Origin: Candidatus Zixiibacteriota bacterium | Lineage (GTDB): Bacteria > SM23-81 > DAOVCL01 | Reading direction: 5' to 3' | Assembly (NCBI GenBank): GCA_030670005.1 | Contig: DAOVCL010000008.1 | Coordinates: 1 to 22,752, forward strand | Length of the DNA stretch: 22,752 bases | The notes under the pieces: generated by a model | What the model saw: only the letters and a program-made list of their open reading frames with translations | Told to the model about the DNA's origin: nothing | Databases searched by the model: none | Made by a program: the position numbers and the translations under genes | Shown here: one piece after another, positions 7,401 through 14,970 of the stretch | How positions within the stretch are numbered: position 1 is the first letter of the stretch | Layout: each line of letters starts with the position of its first letter

Positions 7401-8468
7401 CTATACTGCCCGCCTGCGGGCCATCATCTCCTTCAGCTCCTGTGGATTTGTGCTGCGGGAAAGGGCATCCTCTAAACTCATCTTTCGCATAAGGTTAAGC
7501 TCCATCAGGGACTGATTCATCGTTTTCATCCCATACTTTTGGCCGGCCTGGATAAGGCTATAAATTTGATGAACCTTGCCATCCCTGATCATAGCCTTTA
7601 TAGCCGGAGTGCAGATCATCACCTCCAGGGCCAGAACCCTCCCCCCCCCGATCTTAGGGATAAGCTGCTGAGAGACCACTGCTTGAATGACAAAGGAGAG
7701 CTGGATCCTCACCTGCTCCTGCTTCTCCTTGGGGAAGACATCAATGATCCTCTTTATGGACTCTATGGCCGATCCAGTGTGCAGGGTGGCAAAGGCCAGA
7801 TGGCCGGTCTCCGATATGGTCAAGGCCGATTCCATAGTCTCCAGATCCCTCATCTCACCGATCATCACCACATCGGGATCCTGTCTCAGGGCATACTTCA
7901 GGGCCTGGGCAAAGGTGTCGGTATCCGCCCTCACCTCCCTTTGATTTATTAGACAATTGTTGTGTTTGTGTAGGTATTCAATTGGATCCTCTACGGTAAG
8001 AATGTGCAGCTTCCTCTCCCTATTTATCCTATCCAGCATGGCGGCAAGGGTAGTTGATTTCCCTGATCCGGTGGGCCCTGTTATCAAGACCAACCCCTGA
8101 GGAAGATTCGCCAGGTCGGCAACCTGTTTAGGGATCCCCAACTCCTCAAAAGAGCTTATCTTAAATGGTATCTGCCTGATGGCCGCAGCCACACATCCCC
8201 TTTGGAGAAAGATGTTGCACCTAAACCGGGACATATTCTCCAGACCAAAGGAGAGATCAAGCTCCTTGCTCTCCTCGAACCTCTGTTTTTGCTTTTCGGT
8301 CATCATACTATAGGAGAGCCTCTTGGTATCCTCCGAGCTGAGAGGGGAGTGTTGAGACCTATTCAAGCTTCCATCAACCCTGAACATCGGTGGGGCGCCA
8401 ACTGTGAGATGAAGATCAGAGGCATTTAGCTTGAACATCTCCTCCAACAACTCCTTTAAGGTTAACAA
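7401..8468 (-). CDS. pilT: PilT, pilus retraction ATPase
   Basis: Hexameric secretion ATPase that powers pilus depolymerisation. Visible motifs are ASDLHLTVGAPP near the N-terminus, Walker A GPTGSGKSTTL, the Asp box TVEDPIEYLH, Walker B VVMIGEMRDLETME and the His box TGHLAFATLHT. The C-terminal AIRNLV motif of PilT reads AIKAMI here, in AIKAMIRDGKVHQI, which is a divergent form. I start at TTG 8468 because AAAGGAG lies six bases upstream and the resulting N-terminus, MLTLKELLEEMFKLNASDLH, fits the family; a TTG at 8519 would add 17 residues that overlap an intergenic repeat. Length is then 355 residues, as usual. A 364-base repeat-filled gap separates it from pilB. Confidence 0.92.
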   Translation of the reverse strand: MLTLKELLEEMFKLNASDLHLTVGAPPMFRVDGSLNRSQHSPLSSEDTKRLSYSMMTEKQKQRFEESKELDLSFGLENMSRFRCNIFLQRGCVAAAIRQIPFKISSFEELGIPKQVADLANLPQGLVLITGPTGSGKSTTLAAMLDRINRERKLHILTVEDPIEYLHKHNNCLINQREVRADTDTFAQALKYALRQDPDVVMIGEMRDLETMESALTISETGHLAFATLHTGSAIESIKRIIDVFPKEKQEQVRIQLSFVIQAVVSQQLIPKIGGGRVLALEVMICTPAIKAMIRDGKVHQIYSLIQAGQKYGMKTMNQSLMELNLMRKMSLEDALSRSTNPQELKEMMARRRAV

Positions 8469-8510
8469 GTTAAACTCCTTTCCTAATATATTTAATTGCA
8501 ATAACTCAGA

Positions 8511-8592
8511 AATGGTCAATAATCAATGAAAAATGGCACGCACCTCAGGGTTTTCTGGCTTCATTTCATTTGCTAATTGTTAATTGACCATT
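8511..8592 (+). repeat. MITE-like element, copy 1
   Basis: An 82-base segment bounded by the perfect inverted ends AATGGTCAAT (8511-8520) and ATTGACCATT (8583-8592). It shares its interior words (ATCAATGA, AATGGCA, TTGCTAATTG, TTAATTGACC) and its right flank (ATTCCGTGG) with copies at 10565-10661 and 17990-18064. No coding capacity. It lies in the pilB-pilT gap. Confidence 0.6.
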
Positions 8593-8832
8593 GGTGATGG
8601 TCCATTCCGTGGTGAACTGTTACATAGAATTTAACTCAGATTATGCGTTAGGGAACCACGAGATTGCACGAGATTGTCACAAGATATTCAAAATAAAGAG
8701 CTCACAAAAATTGAATTCAAATCCCTCTTTCACCTAAAAGGTGAAAGTCTATAATCTTGAAGATTCTTATATAATCTGTGAAGATCCGTGTTCATCTGTG
8801 GTTTGTGCATATTTTGAGTTTAATTGATTCCC
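8593..8832. other. pilB-pilT spacer with hairpins and repeat-like words
   Basis: No gene is visible. A perfect 9-bp hairpin CTTTCACCT-AAA-AGGTGAAAG occupies 8727-8747, followed closely by the palindromic word AATCTTGAAGATT. Neither has a T-run on the minus strand, so termination is doubtful; RNA stability or differential expression of pilB and pilT is possible. The stretch ATCCGTGTTCATCTGTGGTT near 8785-8804 looks like a dispersed intergenic repeat. Confidence 0.45.
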
Positions 8833-10527
8833 CTACGAATTTCCTGCCGTCTCGCCCAGGACCTCTTCCACCGTGCTTATTCCCCGCTTCAATTTCTCAA
8901 AACCAGCCTCCCTCAGGCTAAGCATCCCCTCCTCCTGGGCGGCAATCTCAAGTTCCTGAGATGACTTGCCCTCCAGTATTAGCCTCTCCAACCTTCCTGT
9001 TATAGGCATCACCTCATAGGCCGCCGTACGGCCAGAGAAACCCGTATTGTTACAAGCAGGGCATCCCTTTCCTTTAAAAAATTCCATCCCCTTTAGCTCC
9101 TGGGGGGAGAAACCAAGCCTCCCTAAGATCTCATCTGGGAGATCTACCCTCTCCTTACAATGCTCACATATCTTGCGAAAGAGCCTTTGGGCGATGATCA
9201 TCCTCACCGATGATGCTACCAGAAATGAGGGAACACCCATATCCACCAATCTGTTTATGGTGCTGGGGGCATCATTGGTGTGCAGGGTGCTGAAGACTAA
9301 GTGCCCGGTAAGGGCAGCCCTGATGGCTATTTCCGCCGTCTCCAGATCCCTTATCTCTCCCACCATAATTATATCTGGATCCTGCCGTAAAAATGAACGG
9401 AGGCTGGCGGCAAATGTCAAACCTATCTCCTGGTGCACTTGGATCTGGTTTATCCCCCCAATATTATACTCCACCGGATTCTCTACGGTCATTATGTTCA
9501 CATCGGTGTTATTTAACTGGCTTAAGGCCGAATAGAGGGTGGTTGTTTTTCCGCTCCCCGTGGGTCCGGTGACCAAAATCATCCCATAGGGTTGATGGAT
9601 GGCGTAATCGAACTGCTTAAGGGAGCCTTCAGGAAAGCCCAGCTTGGTGAGATCAAGCATCAGACTCTTGGGGTCCAGAATTCTCATCACCACCTTTTCC
9701 CCAAATATGGTGGGGATGGTGGAGACCCGCAGGTCAATCTTCCGTGCGGCCACCTTCACCTTTATCCTCCCATCCTGAGGTCTCCTCCTCTCTGATATAT
9801 CTAAGTTGGCCATTATCTTTATCCTGGAGACCACGGCTGCCCTCAGCTTATATGGGAGAGGGGCCATCTCCTGCAGGGTTCCATCTATCCTATATCTGAC
9901 TCTCAGTCTCTTCTCGTAGGTCTCTATGTGGATGTCACTGGCTTTTCTTCTGATGGCATCTGTAATCAAGCCATCAACCAACCTAACCAGGGGTTTGTCC
10001 TCGATGGCCGACTTCAGCTCCTGCTCGTCTACACTCTCTTCCTCAACGATCTCCAGGTTACCCACATCCAGATCCTTCATCAACCTGGAGAGGGATTCTG
10101 ATTCGTCGTAATATTGATCTAATGCATCCTTTATGTCCTTTTCACTGCTGATCACCAGTTGAACATTAAACCCAGTAATGAACTTGATCATATCCATTAC
10201 GAAAATGTTCTCTGGGTCTGATATGGCCACAATCAGGGTCTTGCTCAGCTTGCTCACGGCAATGACATTGAATTTGCGGGCGATGTCCACGGGTATGAGC
10301 TTTACCACCTCCGGGTTAAGCTCGATCTCCGTCAGATTCAGTGTGCCAATATTTAGCTGACGGCCCAGAAATTCCGTGATCACATTCTCATCCTTCACCA
10401 CACCCATCTCCACCAAGATCTGGCCTATCTTCCCACCCTTCTTCTTCTGGATAGAAAGGGCTTTCTCCAGTTGCTCTTGGTTTATCTTACCTGCCTTTAC
10501 CAGTAAGCTACCTAACTTGCTCGCCAC
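8833..10527 (-). CDS. pilB: PilB, pilus extension ATPase with MshE-type N-terminal domain
   Basis: This 564-residue assembly ATPase begins with a MshEN/GspE-N region: KLGSLLVKAGKINQEQLEKA, then GGKIGQILVEMGVV. In relatives this binds cyclic di-GMP. The ATPase core has Walker A GPTGSGKTTTL, Asp box TVENPVEY, Walker B IIMVGEIRDLETAE and His box TGHLVFSTLHTNDA. Four cysteines, C454, C457, C489 and C492, form the zinc-binding module that separates PilB from PilT. It should act on the cytoplasmic face with PilC to add pilins. A GTG start at 10527 follows AGGAGG by four bases. It is first in the pilBTCSR block and lies 168 bases after mglB. MITE-like copies flank the gene on both sides in direct orientation. 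Confidence 0.94.
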   Translation of the reverse strand: MASKLGSLLVKAGKINQEQLEKALSIQKKKGGKIGQILVEMGVVKDENVITEFLGRQLNIGTLNLTEIELNPEVVKLIPVDIARKFNVIAVSKLSKTLIVAISDPENIFVMDMIKFITGFNVQLVISSEKDIKDALDQYYDESESLSRLMKDLDVGNLEIVEEESVDEQELKSAIEDKPLVRLVDGLITDAIRRKASDIHIETYEKRLRVRYRIDGTLQEMAPLPYKLRAAVVSRIKIMANLDISERRRPQDGRIKVKVAARKIDLRVSTIPTIFGEKVVMRILDPKSLMLDLTKLGFPEGSLKQFDYAIHQPYGMILVTGPTGSGKTTTLYSALSQLNNTDVNIMTVENPVEYNIGGINQIQVHQEIGLTFAASLRSFLRQDPDIIMVGEIRDLETAEIAIRAALTGHLVFSTLHTNDAPSTINRLVDMGVPSFLVASSVRMIIAQRLFRKICEHCKERVDLPDEILGRLGFSPQELKGMEFFKGKGCPACNNTGFSGRTAAYEVMPITGRLERLILEGKSSQELEIAAQEEGMLSLREAGFEKLKRGISTVEEVLGETAGNS

Positions 10528-10564
10528 ACTCCCTCCTGTGATAATTCACCACGGACTGACAAAA

Positions 10565-10661
10565 AATGGTCAATGATCAATGAACAATTATCAATGGAAA
10601 ATGGCATCTTCGCTTTTATCTCATTTTAACTTGCTAATTGCTAATTGTTTAATTGACCATT
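10565..10661 (+). repeat. MITE-like element, copy 2
   Basis: A 97-base segment with ends AATGGTCAAT (10565-10574) and ATTGACCATT (10652-10661). Its interior is close to copies 1 and 3 but longer, and the right flank again reads ATTCCGTG. It fills most of the mglB-pilB gap (10528-10695), where no terminator or clear promoter could be seen. Confidence 0.6.
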
Positions 10662-10695
10662 CCGTGTGATTCCGTGGTAAAATGTTGTCCCCTCC

Positions 10696-11172
10696 TTAAT
10701 CCCCAAATATCTGATCCAATCTCTCATTAGCCTGATCAGCGAATCCAATCCCAATTTCCTCTTCATCCTCGGACTTACTCCTCAGTATCTCCTCCAAATC
10801 CCCTTCGGCCTCCCGCACATAGAGCCTAACCATCCCCACGGTGGTGCGGTCATCAAAGACGACCCCTAAGATACTCCTTTGGCCTACCAGGGAGACATGG
10901 ATGTTGTCCTTCTTGCCCTCATGGAAGAGGACGCTGAACTCTGATTCCCCTAAGAGCTTGGCCATCTCCTTGGTGGAGGCAAAACTTCCCGCCAGGAGAG
11001 CGGCCAGACTGGTGGTGTCCAGAGAGTGGGTAAAACCTTGTTTGGCAATCAGGTGACCATCCTTGTCCACCAGAAGCGAGCACTTAGCCTCACTCTCCCG
11101 CAAGAGTTTCCTCAATACCCCACTTATCCTCTCAGATTGCCCCTTATAGATAACAGAAAGCCCTTCATTCAC
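10696..11172 (-). CDS. mglB: MglB-type Roadblock protein, candidate GAP partner of MglA
   Basis: A 158-residue Roadblock/LC7 protein very close in pattern to Myxococcus MglB: LLVDKDGHLIAKQG, DTTSLAALLAG, AKLLGESEF, FHEGKKDNIHVS and VFDDRTTVGMVRL all align with that protein from memory. MglB dimers stimulate GTP hydrolysis by MglA and mark one cell pole. An acidic C-terminal tail of about 35 residues (EDEEEIGIGFADQ and following) extends past the domain. The GTG start at 11172 overlaps the mglA stop (GTGA), with AGGAGG upstream, so the two are translationally coupled. Order here is mglA then mglB, the reverse of the Myxococcus mglBA operon. pilB follows downstream. Confidence 0.85.
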   Translation of the reverse strand: MNEGLSVIYKGQSERISGVLRKLLRESEAKCSLLVDKDGHLIAKQGFTHSLDTTSLAALLAGSFASTKEMAKLLGESEFSVLFHEGKKDNIHVSLVGQRSILGVVFDDRTTVGMVRLYVREAEGDLEEILRSKSEDEEEIGIGFADQANERLDQIFGD

Positions 11173-12002
11173 CTTTTGCCTCCTCTTTTAAAGATCCGCC
11201 AAAGGAAAAAGCCCCTCCTCTTGGTTCCCTCTGCAGGTTTTGCTGGCTCCACAGCCCTCAGGGGTTGAAACCTCAAAGGGCTTATCCTGTGTGGACGATA
11301 ATCTCCCCTGGGAGTTCTGGGGACCGATGGGGGATTGGGGGTTTCTATAGGCCTGCTTTGCATGGGCTCTTGCCTGGGTTGGGGAGAAGGAACCGTTGGC
11401 TCAGGAGGGGGCATAGCATCCTGGTGGGTTGTCTTCTCCAATACTATCTTGGATATGGACTTTAAGGTCTCAAAAACCCCTACTCCCCTGTTAGCTTCCG
11501 CCTCAAAGAAGGGAACACCCCTATAGTTGAGAAGTTTGTTTAGCTCCTCGGCAGATGCTCTATCCGGAAGATCTCTCTTGTTATATTGGAAGACCAGAGG
11601 GATATCGTCCAGTCTATATCCATATTCAGTCAAATTTTCCCCTAAGTTTTGCAGGCTCTCCATATTCTCTCTCATATTACCCCTCTGAGAATCGGCCACA
11701 AAGACTATGCCGTCCGCTCCCCTCAATACAAGCCTCCGGGTGGCATTGTAATAGACCTGACCGGGAACGGTATAGAGCTGAAACTTGGTCGTAAACCCTT
11801 GAATTGACCCCAGATCTAAGGGAAGAAAATCGAAGTAAAGGGTTCTATCCTTCTCTGTGGCTAAGGAGATCAGTTCCCCCCTTCTCTCTCTGGGTATCTT
11901 CTGATGTACCCATTGAAGATTAGTTGTTTTACCGGAAAGGCCAGGGCCATAATAGACTATCTTACACGATATCTCCCTAAAGGCATAGTTTATGGAGACC
12001 AC
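11169..12002 (-). CDS. mglA: MglA-type small GTPase with proline-rich, polybasic C-terminal extension
   Basis: The first ~190 residues are a complete MglA domain: P-loop GPGLSGKT at 19-26, arginine R53 in the position of the intrinsic arginine finger, the MglA-specific TVPGQ at 78-82 with catalytic Q82, and NKRD at 141-144. The motifs predict a working GTP switch controlling motility-machine polarity. Unlike the usual ~195-residue MglA, this protein has about 85 more residues: a proline/glutamine-rich linker (about 197-235), then an arginine/lysine-rich end with FFLWRIFKR near the terminus. That end looks like an amphipathic membrane or acidic-surface anchor (inference). GTG start at 12002 sits behind AGGAGG and overlaps the previous gene by 13 bases. 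Confidence 0.88.
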   Translation of the reverse strand: MVSINYAFREISCKIVYYGPGLSGKTTNLQWVHQKIPRERRGELISLATEKDRTLYFDFLPLDLGSIQGFTTKFQLYTVPGQVYYNATRRLVLRGADGIVFVADSQRGNMRENMESLQNLGENLTEYGYRLDDIPLVFQYNKRDLPDRASAEELNKLLNYRGVPFFEAEANRGVGVFETLKSISKIVLEKTTHQDAMPPPEPTVPSPQPRQEPMQSRPIETPNPPSVPRTPRGDYRPHRISPLRFQPLRAVEPAKPAEGTKRRGFFLWRIFKRGGKR

Positions 12003-12355
12003 TCCTCTTCCTCCTGAAGCCTTGCATTCAGCCTCTGTAGGGTATTTTTCAACTCCAGCCAGACAAGTCCAAGATTGGCCTCGGGCTCGGTAAGGGCTAT
12101 CAATAGACCAAGCTCCACACCTACAAAAAGGACCTTCCCTAACTCCCCGGAGATCATCCCCTTGATGACGGGCCCAGAATCCAACTTGGAAAGCGATCTC
12201 TCCGAGGTCCTCAAGAGGGCAATCGTTTCAGCGGCAACAACCTCTTGGTCTATCCCCTCCTCCACCTCAGAGGCAATTATTATCCCATCTCTCCCCACAA
12301 CCATACTTCCCCTCACTCCACTCGTTTTATTCAACTGTGATAAGGTCTCTTCCAT
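11990..12355 (-). CDS. Single-domain Roadblock/LC7 protein
   Basis: At 121 residues this is one Roadblock fold and little else. It has an N-terminal helix (LSQLNKTSGVRGSMVV), the strand-turn GRDGIIIASEV, a central helix around residues 40-58 and the strand KVLFVGVELGLLIALT, then a C-terminal helix ending in an acidic QEEEEWSP. Roadblock proteins dimerise and bind or regulate small GTPases. Being directly upstream of mglA and overlapping it by 13 bases makes MglA the likely partner; a role like Myxococcus MglC, a non-GAP Roadblock adaptor, is a reasonable but unproven guess. Confidence 0.75.
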   Translation of the reverse strand: MEETLSQLNKTSGVRGSMVVGRDGIIIASEVEEGIDQEVVAAETIALLRTSERSLSKLDSGPVIKGMISGELGKVLFVGVELGLLIALTEPEANLGLVWLELKNTLQRLNARLQEEEEWSP

Positions 12356-12357
12356 CC

Positions 12358-13128
12358 TTAACCTCTTCTAATAGCCTCAATAGCCTTCCCTACCTTAAGC
12401 TTTAAGGAAGCGGGGGAGATCTCCTTCTCGGTGAAGAGAACCAAGTAGCCAAAGGAGGAATCAAAGAGCCAGATCCTATGGGCAGTGGTAGTGAGCTCTA
12501 TCTCCTGGGTTGGCCCAAATTCCATCTTCATCATTCCATCCTTGGCTAAATTGTAGATGGCAGCACCTGCCACAGCCAACTCCTCAGGCCTCCCCTCCGC
12601 TGAATTCCCTCCAAAGAGAAGCCCTTCCCTATCAACCATAGCTACCCCCATCACTCCAGGATCCCCGTAGAGGCCGTCTAAAACCTCGGTTATCAACCTC
12701 CCCCCCTTCCTCTCCCTTTTTGCCCTCTCCTCTGCTACCCTCAGAAGTCCTATTACCTTTTGATTCCCCGGCTGGGAAAGGGAAAGCTCCTTTAGCATCT
12801 CCTTTGCCTGATTTATCCTCCCCCTTTTCAGGAGAAGACTGGCTCTGAGCAGGCTCACCGTGCCCTGGGGAAGGTCATGGTTATCAACCCAATCAACCTC
12901 GTATTCAGCTTCATCAAGGAGGTTCATATCCAGTGATATCTTGGCCATAACCAAGTGGGCTAAACCATAATGGGAATGAACCTTAAGTCCAGCCTCACAG
13001 ATCTTATGCGCCTTGTCCAGCATCCCCTTCTTCCTGTAGGCATCGGCCAAGGAGGCAAAGATGGTGGAGTTGGGGTTCTGGGCCAGTAGCCTCTGACAGG
13101 TAGATATCCTCTGGTCAAGTACGTCCAA
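12358..13128 (-). CDS. TPR-Roadblock fusion protein
   Basis: The N-terminal ~130 residues are tetratricopeptide-like helical pairs: ISTCQRLLAQNPNSTIFASL, AYRKKGMLDKAHKICEAGL, then AKISLDMNLLDEAEYEV and LLKRGRINQAKEML. The C-terminal ~115 residues form a Roadblock domain (ITEVLDGLYGDPGVMGVAMV, DREGLLFGG, a helix near EELAVAGAAIYNLAK). No signal peptide is present, so it is cytosolic. TPR repeats normally hold partner proteins, so it may tether the Roadblock/MglA assembly to another component (inference). Translation appears to start at TTG 13128 after AAAGGAGAGG, overlapping the receptor gene by 14 bases. Only two bases separate it from the next gene. Confidence 0.78.
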   Translation of the reverse strand: MDVLDQRISTCQRLLAQNPNSTIFASLADAYRKKGMLDKAHKICEAGLKVHSHYGLAHLVMAKISLDMNLLDEAEYEVDWVDNHDLPQGTVSLLRASLLLKRGRINQAKEMLKELSLSQPGNQKVIGLLRVAEERAKRERKGGRLITEVLDGLYGDPGVMGVAMVDREGLLFGGNSAEGRPEELAVAGAAIYNLAKDGMMKMEFGPTQEIELTTTAHRIWLFDSSFGYLVLFTEKEISPASLKLKVGKAIEAIRRG

Positions 13129-13846
13129 TCCCCTCTCCTTTCCCTAACCTCTCCAGGGCCGTCTGGAGACTTATCCTTAGCCTATCGGTTGCCTGGGCCA
13201 ACTTTCCTATCTCATCTCTGGAATCAAAGACTATTCTCTCCTCCATATACCCTAAGCTCACCCTCTCAGTTACCTGGGCTAACCGGAGAAGCCTGCTGGA
13301 CAATCTGTGCGAAAAGAGAAAGACCAAGATCCAGGAGAGCAATAGGGAACCGCCAAAGAATACTCCGGCAATCATCCAGTAATCTCTTGACTTTTGGGCA
13401 AAGGAGGAGAAACCCAGATGGATAGCTCCCAGAGTTCCTTCTAAAATGGGAATGGTAAACCCATATCCCCGACCCTGAGCAAATCTAATTGCCCTCACCT
13501 TCTCAGCATCCCCTCCATCCCTCTGGATTATAGATTCAACCCTCCCCTGGTCCCTGAGGGTGTTAGCCCTGATCTTTCCCTCCTGGTCGGTTATCAGGAT
13601 ATAGGAAACCCCCTTTATACCAGCAAATCTCTCTACCAAATCCCTCAACTCCAGATCTGACCCCCGTACCAGGTATTCCTCGCTCTGCAGGGCCAGATCC
13701 TCCCCTAAGATCCTTCCCTTTTCAACTGAGTTCTTCATCAAAGTCCTCTCCTGGGAGAATCTGTATCCTACCAAACCAGAGAGCGCAACAAAGAGGGTCA
13801 ACCCTAAGCCGATAAGGGAAAACTTCCCTCTTATTCCTAATTTCAT
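13115..13846 (-). CDS. HAMP-domain membrane receptor lacking an output domain
   Basis: A 243-residue membrane protein with one span at about 8-28, a periplasmic sensor region of roughly 125 residues (containing GVSYILITDQEGKIRANT, a Cache-like pattern) and a second span at about 157-178. A HAMP module (about 179-234) includes RLAQVTERVSLGYMEERI and DEIGKLAQATDRL. This is the front half of a chemoreceptor or sensor kinase, but the chain ends a few residues after HAMP. No kinase, cyclase or methyl-accepting segment follows in any frame. The ATG at 13846 overlaps the preceding stop by four bases. I infer it signals by contact with a neighbour, the TPR-Roadblock protein being the nearest candidate. 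Confidence 0.78.
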   Translation of the reverse strand: MKLGIRGKFSLIGLGLTLFVALSGLVGYRFSQERTLMKNSVEKGRILGEDLALQSEEYLVRGSDLELRDLVERFAGIKGVSYILITDQEGKIRANTLRDQGRVESIIQRDGGDAEKVRAIRFAQGRGYGFTIPILEGTLGAIHLGFSSFAQKSRDYWMIAGVFFGGSLLLSWILVFLFSHRLSSRLLRLAQVTERVSLGYMEERIVFDSRDEIGKLAQATDRLRISLQTALERLGKGEGIGRT

Positions 13847-14970
13847 CTCTCACCCCCGGGAAATTCTATGGGAACTGTGGTCCAAAATCTCACCCTTTTC
13901 CCCTGATAGGTGCCCGGGGAAAACCTCCACCCCTTCACAAACTCTAAGGCCAGAACCTCACAATCTCCGTCAAGATCAGACCTCTTCACCCTTGTCTCCG
14001 TAACCCTCCCCTTCTCATCAATCCAGGCTTTGACCACCACCCCTCCCCGACACTTCCCATCAACCGGAAGCGATGGCCGCCCTATGATCCGGGGCAGGCT
14101 GTCCAACATCCCTACGGCAACAAGGCCAGGCTCCTTTTGATCCGATCCCCCCTCCCCATCAACAGAATCAGGAAGGGAATTAAGGGAGGCAAAGATGACC
14201 TCCCCCAAATTGCCATCCTCCTCATCATCGTATATCCTCTTATCAATCTGGGAAGGTTCGCTCTCCTTCCAGAAATTGCCCTGGGCCTGAATTCTCAAGG
14301 GGGAGAGGTTATAGATATCGTAAAGGGAGTTGCCGTAGATCTGGTTATCTCCTCCCTCTTTTAGGGAACCCAAAAAGGGGCAGGAGTAGTCGAATACGAC
14401 AACTCCATAGGGATTCGCCCTAATCTGGGATCCCCTCACAATGGGGCGGGAAAGATATTTGCAGAGGATACCCTCCTCTCCGTTTCCCCACATCTGGCAA
14501 TTCTCCACCAGGGGGGAAGAGCGGTTGATGCAGGCAATCCCACTTCTTAGATTTTGGCAGATGATATCTCCCCTCAGCCAAGGTGAGGAGACCAAACAAT
14601 AAACCCCATATCTGCCATACTCAATTAGGCAATTCTCTAGAACCGACCCGGAATCCGATGATCTAAACTCTATCCCCCACCAATCTCCCATCCGGGGCTG
14701 GGATGAAGATGAGGTAAACCTGATCCTTCTCTTATCCTGCCCCTTAGCTATCAATCTCCCCATCACCAGAATCCTTAACGGTTCCTCCTGAGGGATAAAC
14801 TTGACCACTGTGCCAGGAGCCACCGTGAGGGTTACCCCTGAGGGTATAATCAGATCAGATCCTACCACCACCTCACCCTTCCAGACCATATCCTCCTCTA
14901 TCACCACTGATCCCCTTCCCGTCACCGCAGAAAATATCAGAAAAAAAGAGATGGCCAGTATTCTTCTCAT
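13843..14970 (-). CDS. Secreted beta-helix protein with TonB C-terminal domain
   Basis: A 375-residue exported protein. Residues 1-20 (MRRILAISFFLIFSAVTGRG) look like a signal peptide. Residues ~25-245 form a right-handed parallel beta-helix of the NosD/PbH1 kind: repeated short turns such as GSVVIEEDMVWKGEVVVGSD, VLENCLIEYGRYGVYC, IACINRSSPLVENCQMWG and ILCKYLSRPIVRG. After a short linker, residues ~300-372 match the TonB family C-terminus: VVKAWIDEKGRVTETRVKRS, then ALEFVKGWRFSPGTYQGK and PIEF. No N-terminal membrane anchor of a classical TonB remains after the signal, so it is probably a periplasmic or envelope protein. Four-base overlaps with both neighbours place it firmly inside the Roadblock operon, where an exported protein is unexpected. 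Confidence 0.75.
   Translation of the reverse strand: MRRILAISFFLIFSAVTGRGSVVIEEDMVWKGEVVVGSDLIIPSGVTLTVAPGTVVKFIPQEEPLRILVMGRLIAKGQDKRRIRFTSSSSQPRMGDWWGIEFRSSDSGSVLENCLIEYGRYGVYCLVSSPWLRGDIICQNLRSGIACINRSSPLVENCQMWGNGEEGILCKYLSRPIVRGSQIRANPYGVVVFDYSCPFLGSLKEGGDNQIYGNSLYDIYNLSPLRIQAQGNFWKESEPSQIDKRIYDDEEDGNLGEVIFASLNSLPDSVDGEGGSDQKEPGLVAVGMLDSLPRIIGRPSLPVDGKCRGGVVVKAWIDEKGRVTETRVKRSDLDGDCEVLALEFVKGWRFSPGTYQGKRVRFWTTVPIEFPGGER

Noticed and set aside
7539..7952. 137-residue open frame on the plus strand opposite pilT
   Set aside because: Low-complexity translation rich in His, Leu and Pro, antisense to PilT motifs.
8534..8549. TGGCACG on the plus strand as a sigma-54 -24 box
   Set aside because: The -12 position reads TCAGG rather than TTGC, and no plus-strand gene lies downstream.
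8727..8747. Hairpin in the pilB-pilT gap as a terminator
   Set aside because: No T-run follows on the minus strand and the next gene continues the pilus operon; kept only as a hairpin.
9047..9535. 162-residue open frame on the plus strand opposite pilB
   Set aside because: Exact antisense of the conserved ATPase core; no family signature and no ribosome-binding site, so a shadow of pilB.
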